This document shows, one piece after another, positions 1 to 6,710 of a stretch of 10,407 bases of DNA. Below the pieces are notes generated by a model that did no database searches, had not been told where the DNA came from, and saw only the letters and a program-made list of their open reading frames with translations. The DNA comes from Phoronis ovalis (taxonomy: Eukaryota; Phoronida; Phoronidae). The first letter of the stretch is position 1; each line of letters starts with the position of its first letter. A program made the position numbers and the translations under genes. The stretch covers positions 1 to 10,407 of the forward strand of contig JAOXYB010063990.1 of NCBI GenBank assembly GCA_028565635.1. The letters run 5' to 3'.

Positions 1-345
1 CTGTTACCCAATAATTTTATGAAATTTTTATTTTATTTGTTTTAACTATTGCGGTAATTAAACAATAAGAAATGGCAACCAATTAAACTAATGATGCATA
101 TTTATGCAGCTTAATAATACCAAGAGTGTAAACACCAATGCATTTAGAAACAAAAAAAAACATTACATTATGTAATTATAATAGTTTTACCCAAAAAATG
201 GGTAAGCACTGTTTAGCGCTGCTGCAGCCTCAAATTAAAAGGAATACATTTTTAACGTAGCAGTTTAATTAATGCTGTATCATGGAATATTAACAAAAAA
301 ATATCTCTGGTAGACCTTTATTACATATATTTATTCTTTTTAAAG
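1..345 (+). other. Intron upstream of MFS exon a
   Basis: AT-rich, no usable ORF. It should end an intron whose donor is left of the window. A small hairpin (ttaccc 187-192 with gggtaa 200-205) is visible. No MFS-like coding sequence was found. Confidence 0.6.
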
Positions 346-422
346 GGTTGAATTCTGGAGTTATGGGAGGAATGACATTAGTTGGTAATGTGTTTGGTGC
401 ATTACTAGGGCTATTTTTTGTG
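346..422 (+). CDS. MFS transporter exon a (TM5 region)
   Basis: 77 nt between an acceptor after a T-rich tract (ends AG 344-345) and a strong donor GTAAGT at 423. Two leading bases complete a codon from an upstream exon, then 25 codons read L-N-S-G-V-M-G-G-M-T-L-V-G-N-V-F-G and a hydrophobic run ending F-F-V. The Gly-rich S-G-x-M-G-x-M-T start of a membrane helix is typical of MFS TM5. Phase in 1, phase out 0. No preceding exon was found in 1-345. Confidence 0.85.
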
Positions 423-3400
423 GTAAGTTACCTTGTGTCTTTGTGTATTATCCAATTTACCCACACTGGTATGAAGAGGTTTATTTCCTCATCAACTGTA
501 TTAGTAACATCTGTTTTTTATAATTAAAGAATTACTTAGTATAGATCTATAGCCTGGCACTTCACATGTTATCCTTCAAAATGATTACAACTCAAGCCTG
601 CAGGTGATTTAATCATGTTTATTGTGCTAAACTAATTTTTACTAAAGGCAGATTTTAGACCTGGTGGGGACACTGGAAACCACAAGCAGTCAAAGCATTG
701 CTTCACCATATTCAAATAGTACATCCTTTCAAGTAAATTTATTACCATGGAAAGGAAAAAAACAGATAATTACTCACTTATATACATTTGTACTGTGCTC
801 ATGCTTTAATTTTAATAATTTGTACGCAATATGAACTAAAAATTATCCTTAATTACTATCAATGCTAATAGTTTCCTACTTTACCACATATAGCAATTAG
901 GTGTGCTACCTACCTATGGCATTTCCAGTATACTGTTTTTAGCATGTATACTAACAACAGTGTTCACCACCTCTGAGAACCCAGCGACTAAACCAACTCA
1001 TGAGCCTATGCAAATAAAACAAGTGTTTACAGGATTTTGGGAACCATTAAAAGGTAGGTGTCATCTATGGTCAAATCATGAAAGGATTTCTTAAAACAGC
1101 AAATATAAAATATTTCTTGCCTTTATTTACTTCCTTTAAATCAACTCCCCAAATTAAAATCTTTGATCTGCCATGGAATAGTTGATGATGACCTTCATAT
1201 TTAGATATCTAAGCCCTAATAACTGGATGGGTAAAATTAACTTTAAGTGCTTTAAGAAAATTTTGTACCACATGTACCAGACTGATTATAAAAGTGTTCT
1301 GTAAATAGCATTATAAGTGGCTTGTGTGGAACTTAATAAATTAATTAAATTTTTTATTAAAAAAATAAAAATGAACAATGGCAACTATATCTAATAGCAT
1401 TCTATACCTATATACAAAAGAATACATTCTAAATTTTCTCACTGATATTTTGCTTTATTTTTGTAAACCAAAAAAATAAGATAAAAATAACACTTTCCTG
1501 TTAAATGGCAACCAAATTAGTACAAAAAGTTATTGCCATCTTTGTCCACTTTTTTTAACCAAGAATGCCTAATGAAGTCTAAATCTAAGACCTCTTAAAA
1601 TTGTTTTCTTTTTCTGCTCAAATCTTTTGCTGTTGATACTAACATTTTCAGAGTTTTGGGATCCACTTTTCAAAGGTATGACTTTTCCCTGTGTTTGTGT
1701 GTTATCCCTTTCTATGTAACTGCAGTGCACAGTGTTCTAGTGCATACACTAAAATAATATATTTTACTTTTAGCAGTCTTGTATATCAGTTTATTCATTA
1801 AGCACTGCATTGTTTATATCCTTCATATAAAGCAAAAGCAACACAAAAATTGAATTTGAGATGGAAATATTTTGCTTTACATTAGAACAGTTGAGTTATA
1901 GGACTATGTACATGCCTATTGGACTAAACCAACATAGACTTCAAACTTATTTGAATAAATGTTATTAACTTTGCATTTTTGTGTTTCAAAACCTCTTTTA
2001 TTCGATAAAAGATATCTCTGATACAGTTTAGTGTTTTTTAAAATTTATTGACTACGGATAATAAAATAAGTAATGTTTCACTAAGCATATTAAAATTAGT
2101 GAATTTTACAATGGCTAAAACAGGTAATGATTGTTTAGATCAGTAACATAGTCAGACCACTTACTTTAATATTCCTTCATTTCCAGCCTGAATATGGTTT
2201 TAAATAGTTGTTTTAATATTTTTTAGATACAGATTTTCGTTGGGTATTTTTAACAAGGTTTTTCATGCAGCAAGGCATATCAACAGTTACAGGGTAAGTA
2301 TAATTACCAAATTTCATAAGGAAAGTTGCTCTTCCCAATATGTACCCAGTTTGCAATGATTTATTCCAAAAAATCTTATTTTTTATGATAGAATGCTGAA
2401 TTATTCATGGTTAAACCCTGGGGAGGTCACTCCCTATATGGGTCAATACAGGTGTCTGCCTGAAAAAGGGTGGGGTTTTCACTATAATTTTAGTCCAGGA
2501 AAGAGGTGGGTTTTTCACACCATTTTAGTCGAGGAAAAGGTTGGAATCCCACCATGATTTTAGTCTAAGAAAGTGGTAAAATGGTGAGTTTTCACTATTT
2601 TTATTCAGGAAAGGGCTGGGTTTTTCACCAATTTAGTCAGGTAAGGGGTGGGGTTTTCACAATTGTAGTCCAGGGAAGGGGTGGGTTTTGGAAGTGCAAT
2701 CTGAGTCTCCCCATATGGAATATTTGAAAGTGACCCCCTGGAAGTTAAACCATGTCTTAAATTCATTTTAATACTTCATCAATGTTTGTTTTTAAACATT
2801 TAAAAAAAGTTATATTTTTCAAGAAACAGACAACAATGATTTAAAAAAGACAGTTATTTTTTTTATCAATTTCAGATTTTTAGAATATTGGTTATCTGAT
2901 ATGATAGTTTTACCTAACTGCTGGTCTCCAGAAAGATCAGTGGCTTTTATTTTTATGCCACTTCTGATTGCTGCAGTTGCAAGGTAATAATAATTAAAAG
3001 CCCTACATAATACACTGATATATGTATTATAGTCCAAACACACTATATTGTGCTATCATAAATGTGCTCTATAAATATTATGTACATGTATATACCGATG
3101 TGTTATCTTTTGGTTACAGCAATTCCCAACTTGCAAGCTCAGTTACATATCATGAATGAATTATTACTTTTATTTGATTTTGGAATTTTCCATAAATCAT
3201 TTTAAGCTGGGATAGAGCATAAATAGTTTTTTGTTTTTAACTAACCGGCTTAGTTTTGTTATTGAGGATTTTTGTGTTAAGGGCTCTTCTTTGTGACACA
3301 ACCCCCTCAGTGTTAGAGACCTGTTTGTAATGGAAAAAAACCCAAAAAGGTCCGCATCAAATGGATGCAGCTATCTTAGAATGGGTTATATAATGTACCA

Positions 3401-5441
3401 TAGTCTAATTCAACTGTAATGCAACCTTAGCTGTAAGAAATAAATAAATATATTTATTAAAAGATAGATTATTAAAGGTTTAAAAATATTTCATCTTGCC
3501 ATTTATCATTGTCAGTTATGATATATGTTTACATACTACCATGCAGTATCAACTCTACTACATATTAACATATTCCGTTTTTGTAGTTGCATTATTTGTG
3601 GTGTTTTATCAGACAAGATCCGCAAAAGAAAACCTATAGTGATATTAGGAGGTCTTCTTATGTGTGTTGCATCATTTATCATGGCTTTTCTACGGGGAGA
3701 ATATGTCTATTATGCTGGCCTTGGATTAGCATTCATTTTTGGTAAGACAACTTTCAAAATTCAAATATCATGAAATTTACAAAACTATGGAACAATAGAG
3801 TTCAAAGACACAAACAAAACCTTCAATGTCAACATTATAACACATTTGTCAGTACTGACAACCTCATTCTCCTCAAAGAGCTATTCATGCCAGTTAATTC
3901 TTCTACAACAGTTTGAATTTTGAACTTTTACTGGGATTGATTGAACATCTGAGGAATATTCTGTGAATTTTTCATTCTTCCATTATCAAATGTAATATCA
4001 TAACATTGGACGCAGGGGGTAGACTTTTTGCTTTGTTTATTGTTTATATTCTGTTACATCATAGCCATTTTGTGACGAGAATAAAATCAGCTGCAAGCTT
4101 ATATAAAGGGAAGGTTTTTTAGTTATCATAATGCATCAAGTACAGCTTTATTTATAGGTGTAGGTTATGGTTGTTACAATGGAGTGGATTTTGCTCTGGT
4201 AATGGATGTCCTACCAGAAGAACGAGACAAAGCCAAAGACATTGCAGTCTGGCAGCAGGTAATTATAGTGTTAAAATTCTGAAAAACAAAACAAGTACTA
4301 CTACTTTATTGAAAAGTTTTATATAGTATGACATATTATTTTTATTGTCGCTATTATACAATTAATACTAAAACAGTGATCATTGCTATCAAATTATTTG
4401 CGATCAACACAATTACCCTTCGCGCTGTTCCATAGTGCCAAAGTAGTCATTACTGTTGTATAGAACCGGGTTTTAAAATCCCAATTGTTGATTATAGCTA
4501 TGCAAGATTTGTTCAAGACTGAAGGTTGATATTTGTTATCTTGTTTTACTTTGTCTTTGAATGCATTTAAGGTAAAAATATTTGAACCTGTGGTAAGGAA
4601 AAAAAATTGTTTGTTTCTATGTATTAACCTCTGCTGAAATAAAATAGGTACATGGTTAGGCACCAAAACAATTTTTTTAGGAAATAATTTTATTTTTCAT
4701 ATTAAATTTTTAACAATCAATAATGTGTTTGTGTGTGTGTTTTGTGGGATTAACATGATACAATAAAAAGAATAACAATGCAGGTATTTGCTGCGAATTA
4801 TGCAAAGGGTAATAAAAACCTTTAGAATTGGAGGATATTTCTAGGTAGGGTAGAGTACGTAACCAGATAAAAACAAGTTTTTTTGGCCTTAAACTCATGA
4901 CTGAATGTTTGAATAAAACGTTTTCTGACTTGGGCCTGATTTTTACGGTTTAAAATTAGGATGGCAACAGACTGTACACACTGCTTGTCACAGCTCATTA
5001 TTTTTTGATAGTTAGGAGACAATTAATAAGTTACCTAACCACTGATTTGTGTACGTCATGTCAAAGATTACACATTGTGGTACAATTATCTATACAGAAA
5101 TTATAAAGGGAGATCACCTATTCATATGTATTTAGATTCTATGTATCCTACAAGGCAAAACACCAAGACACTTGTTGTCAGCCTACTCTTAACATGTAAC
5201 GGTTTATAAAAAGATTATGAATAATCTGTCTGAAAAATTGCATTACTGATTAATTATGTTACTTTTTTAGGCTCTTGTTCTACCTCAAGCATTAGCAACA
5301 CCCATTGGTGGATTGGTTCTAGATTTATTTGAACAAGTCAACTGTGAAATAGGACTGGGTTATATGGTTCTATTTATACTAACAGCAGTATATTATTTCT
5401 GTAGTGGAATTTTTGTTGTGAAAATAAAAGGTGTAGATTGA
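346..5441 (+). CDS. MFS-family membrane transporter, C-terminal part (8 exons, 5' end outside window)
   Basis: Spliced coding region: join 346-422, 894-1053, 1652-1675, 2227-2293, 2876-2983, 3587-3741, 4158-4258, 5271-5441. Every junction is GT-AG and phases match throughout, giving 286 residues (numbered from Leu at 348) and a TGA stop. Hydrophobic segments at about 9-25, 28-48, 90-108, 131-151, 162-180, 186-211, 231-250 and 260-281 fit TM5-TM12 of a 12-TM major facilitator. Residues 150-160 (G-V-L-S-D-K-I-R-K-R-K) are MFS motif A, which in this family sits in the cytoplasmic loop between TM2-3 and TM8-9. Residues 206-216 (V-D-F-A-L-V-M-D-V-L-P), then A-K-D-I-A-V-W and A-L-V-L-P-Q-A-L, match a pattern I know from MFS proteins of animals, protists, fungi and bacteria with no assigned substrate. 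It is expected to be a secondary active transporter in a cell membrane. The start and the N-terminal half lie left of position 1. Family call is sure; substrate is unknown. Confidence 0.9.
423..893 (+). other. MFS intron a-b
   Basis: GTAAGT to TAG, 471 nt, AT-rich. Nothing recognisable within. Confidence 0.7.
894..1053 (+). CDS. MFS transporter exon b (TM6 and start of central loop)
   Basis: 160 nt, acceptor TAG at 891-893, donor GTAGGT at 1054. It encodes Q-L-G-V-L-P-T-Y-G-I-S-S-I-L-F-L-A, a membrane helix, then a polar, Pro/Thr-rich stretch and the motif G-F-W-E-P-L-K at the end. The first AG is preferred because it keeps phase 0 with the previous exon; the next one, at 899-900, would remove two residues and also keep frame, so it is a possible minor acceptor. 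Phase out 1. Confidence 0.88.
1054..1651 (+). other. MFS intron b-c (before the microexon)
   Basis: GTAGGT to CAG, 598 nt, with A/T homopolymer runs around 1340-1370. Nothing recognisable within. Confidence 0.65.
1652..1675 (+). CDS. MFS transporter exon c: 24-nt microexon in the central loop
   Basis: Acceptor TTTTCAG ends at 1651 and donor GTATGA starts at 1676. With the single base carried over from exon b it reads E-F-W-D-P-L-F-K, and its last base starts the next codon. Phase in 1 and out 1, length divisible by three, so inclusion or skipping both keep the frame. The encoded peptide is a near copy of F-W-E-P-L-K at the end of exon b. It lies in the cytoplasmic loop between the two MFS halves. 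Confidence 0.75.
1676..2226 (+). other. MFS intron c-d (after the microexon)
   Basis: GTATGA to TAG, 551 nt. Nothing recognisable within. Confidence 0.65.
2227..2293 (+). CDS. MFS transporter exon d (start of TM7)
   Basis: 67 nt, acceptor TTTTTTAG ending at 2226, donor GTAAGTA at 2294. It encodes (D)-T-D-F-R-W-V-F-L-T-R-F-F-M-Q-Q-G-I-S-T-V-T-(G). The F-R-W-V-F-L-T-R-F block opens the second six-helix half of many MFS proteins. Phase in 1, out 2. Confidence 0.9.
2406..2754. mobile_element. Nonautonomous inverted-repeat element with tandem-repeat core, inside an MFS intron
   Basis: The left end (2406-2441) begins catggttaaac and continues ggggaggtcact and ctatatggg. The right end (2706-2754) is its imperfect reverse complement, finishing ccatatgg, agtgacccc and gttaaaccatg. 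Between them lie about seven degenerate G/T-rich units. No ORF and no clear target-site duplication were found. The layout (inverted ends around a short tandem core) resembles nonautonomous elements common in mollusc genomes; assignment to a named family is not possible here. Confidence 0.6.
2462..2695 (+). repeat. Degenerate tandem repeat, about 7 units of 32-40 bp
   Basis: Units begin near 2462, 2497, 2532, 2567, 2607, 2639 and 2672, with spacings 35, 35, 35, 40, 32 and 33. Each follows the pattern aggaaaggggtggg, then ttttcac, then a short A/T stretch and ttagtc. It forms the core of the inverted-repeat element. Confidence 0.75.
2876..2983 (+). CDS. MFS transporter exon e (TM7-TM8)
   Basis: 108 nt, acceptor TTTCAG ending at 2875, donor GTAATA at 2984. 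It encodes (G)-F-L-E-Y-W-L-S-D-M-I-V-L-P-N-C-W-S-P-E-R-S and then a hydrophobic helix F-I-F-M-P-L-L-I-A-A-V-A. Phase in 2, out 2. The minus-strand open frame overlapping this exon (2819-3043) is a shadow with no splice logic. Confidence 0.9.
2984..3586 (+). other. MFS intron e-f
   Basis: GTAATA to TAG, 603 nt. The stretch 3275-3395 is less AT-rich than its surroundings and may be an old insertion; it has no ORF or clear ends. Confidence 0.65.
3443..3458. repeat. Perfect 16-bp AT palindrome
   Basis: aataaata followed directly by tatttatt in an AT-rich intron. No function is implied. Confidence 0.3.
3587..3741 (+). CDS. MFS transporter exon f (motif A, TM9 and start of TM10)
   Basis: 155 nt, acceptor TTTTTGTAG ending at 3586, donor GTAAGA at 3742. 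It carries the diagnostic MFS motif A (G-V-L-S-D-K-I-R-K-R-K-P, residues 150-161), then a helix V-I-L-G-G-L-L-M-C-V-A and the start of the next helix G-L-G-L-A-F-I-F. Open frame upstream of 3587 is intron read-through. Phase in 2, out 1. Confidence 0.95.
3742..4157 (+). other. MFS intron f-g
   Basis: GTAAGA to TAG, 416 nt. Nothing recognisable within. Confidence 0.7.
4158..4258 (+). CDS. MFS transporter exon g (TM10 and V-D-F-A-L-V-M-D motif)
   Basis: 101 nt, acceptor TTTATAG ending at 4157, donor CAG/GTAATT at 4259. It encodes (G)-V-G-Y-G-C-Y-N-G-V-D-F-A-L-V-M-D-V-L-P and then E-E-R-D-K-A-K-D-I-A-V-W-Q-Q. The two acidic residues (207 and 213) at a membrane helix are candidates for substrate or proton coupling, which is inference. 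Phase in 1, out 0. Confidence 0.93.
4259..5270 (+). other. MFS intron g-h, the largest complete intron
   Basis: GTAATT to TAG, 1012 nt. It contains the TG microsatellite and chance minus-strand open frames (4394-4666, 4710-4898, 4822-5022) without domain-like sequence. Confidence 0.7.
4725..4745. repeat. Short TG-rich microsatellite
   Basis: About ten TG/TTG steps, including an uninterrupted gtgtgtgtgt, in the large intron before the last MFS exon. Confidence 0.5.
5271..5441 (+). CDS. MFS transporter terminal exon h (TM11-TM12, stop)
   Basis: Acceptor TTTTTTAG ends at 5270. 56 codons then TGA 5439-5441. It encodes A-L-V-L-P-Q-A-L-A-T-P-I-G-G-L-V-L-D-L-F (TM11), a short loop with Cys, and L-G-Y-M-V-L-F-I-L-T-A-V (TM12). 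The cytoplasmic tail after TM12 is very short (K-I-K-G-V-D), so no extended C-terminal sorting or regulatory tail is present. Phase in 0. Confidence 0.94.
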   Translation, partial: ALVLPQALATPIGGLVLDLFEQVNCEIGLGYMVLFILTAVYYFCSGIFVVKIKGVD

Positions 5442-5980
5442 TTTTTACAGTTTGGACATTGCAAAACTTTGCAGCCAGACAGTGTTTGAAAATTTCAAAA
5501 CTTCAATGACAGAGAATACATGCACATTTGTGTTTGAAGATGAAAGACATCATTTTATATCTTATCTCACTATCTGTTAGACAAGTGCTATTTCCACGTT
5601 TTAAGATAGTTTTCACTGTGTCAAGTGTATATGTAAAGTTTTATCCGTGTACTTAAGTCTGTAATTTCTGTGTGTACATAAAATTGCGCAATTTATGATG
5701 CCAAGAGAAAATATCAAGGAAATATTCTTCTTCAGTTATTTCATTCAGTTATTAATTTATTGATATAACATATGTAAATTCTCTATAGGTAATTTCAATC
5801 AAATTACAATGAAATCTCACACTATTATTGTTGCAAACAAAAACACAATTACATGCAAATGAAAAAAAATAGCCAAACTTTGTAATTTAAAGTAACATAC
5901 ATTAGAGAAAATAACGTATTAGAAAAAAATCTTGAAATTGAGAAATATATTTTGTAATCCGTTTATAGGTTGGAAATAAA
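5442..5980 (+). other. 3' UTR of the MFS transporter gene
   Basis: Noncoding AT-rich sequence from the TGA to the first AATAAA on the plus strand. No other canonical AATAAA was found in between, and no conserved element was recognised. The cleavage site is expected shortly after 5980. Confidence 0.6.
5975..5980 (+). terminator. Poly(A) signal AATAAA for the MFS gene
   Basis: AATAAA 534 nt after the stop codon, followed by a T/G-rich stretch (tttgtttattgt), the usual downstream element. Usage is inferred. Confidence 0.6.
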
Positions 5981-6393
5981 TTTGTTTATTGTAGCATCTA
6001 TCTTGGTCACTGAAATCGCTTCAAGCAGTGTAAACAATTTAAAATTTTATTAATATGTGCAGTAATAAGTTTTATTATCAAAATAATAACTCACACCAGT
6101 CTATATGTATTAATATATGTAGTCTCCTTAACAGACAAATAGCCTGCTATGCTGTTCCTTTTCCATATGATATATAAGTAATTTTCAGAAATATGGTATG
6201 TTTACAATCTTTTTACATATTTACTATTAATATTAATTTATACATAACATAGACTACTAACAAGCAACAAGTGGATAAATTGGAAACACTAAATCTATTA
6301 CCAGATAAACATGGGGAATATTGAAAAAGGTAATCAAATTGAAACTGAATTATATCAATTTGGGCTGTATCTGGAGATTTACATTTTAGCCTA
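5981..6393. other. Intergenic region between convergent genes
   Basis: AT-rich sequence between the two predicted poly(A) signals. No ORF, RNA gene or repeat recognised. Transcripts of the two genes could overlap here if the distal minus-strand signals are used. Confidence 0.55.
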
Positions 6394-6399
6394 TTTATT
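6394..6399 (-). terminator. Candidate poly(A) signal for the NEMO/optineurin-like gene
   Basis: TTTATT on the plus strand, i.e. AATAAA on the minus strand, about 100 nt after the stop codon. It is the nearest canonical signal. Further copies at 6071-6076 and 6046-6051 could serve longer 3' UTRs. Confidence 0.5.
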
Positions 6400-6500
6400 T
6401 AATGGTTAAATGAATCATTAAGTAAAAAACTTTCGTTTAGCAAACTAGTTTTGACAACAAGTGAATGAAAGTTACCTGAGTAAGAAACATACAGCAAAAT

Positions 6501-6710
6501 TTAATCCATACATTTTTTTACATGATCTTGGTATCTTACTATCTCACCAAATCGTTTAAAACAGCGAGGACACTCCATGTCAGCTGGTGTATAACAAGCC
6601 CCCATGTTATCTGCTACATCAAGTTGTAAATCTTGATGCTGCGCCCAGTCGTGTTGATAAATTCTGCGTTGAGTACGTTCTTCTTGTAGCACTTTGTTAA
6701 AGTTGGCAAG
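6501..6710 (-). CDS. NEMO/optineurin-like gene, terminal exon with C2HC zinc finger
   Basis: Acceptor TTATTTTAG/CTTG, 69 codons then TAA. The coiled coil ends in L-A-N-F-N-K-V-L-Q-E-E-R-T-Q-R-R, followed by a linker and the finger C-P-R-C-F-K-R-F-G-E, then Y-Q-D-H-V-K-K-C-M-D and stop. C-x2-C-x12-H-x3-C and the H-V-x-x-C ending match the ubiquitin-binding zinc fingers of NEMO and optineurin. The frame is open through the whole exon and no alternative stop is needed. Confidence 0.93.
   Translation of the reverse strand, partial: LANFNKVLQEERTQRRIYQHDWAQHQDLQLDVADNMGACYTPADMECPRCFKRFGEIVRYQDHVKKCMD

Larger units (their letters stand above)
2294..2875 (+). other. MFS intron d-e, hosts the inverted-repeat element
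   Basis: GTAAGT to CAG, 582 nt, of which about 350 nt are the 2406-2754 element; the rest is plain AT-rich intron. Confidence 0.7.

Noticed and set aside
2819-3043. 74-codon minus-strand frame
   Set aside because: Antisense of MFS exon 2876-2983, which has clear splice sites and a conserved protein.
4394-5022. Three minus-strand open frames in the large MFS intron
   Set aside because: Composition follows the AT-rich intron, with no domain, no splice logic and overlapping frames. Shadows.
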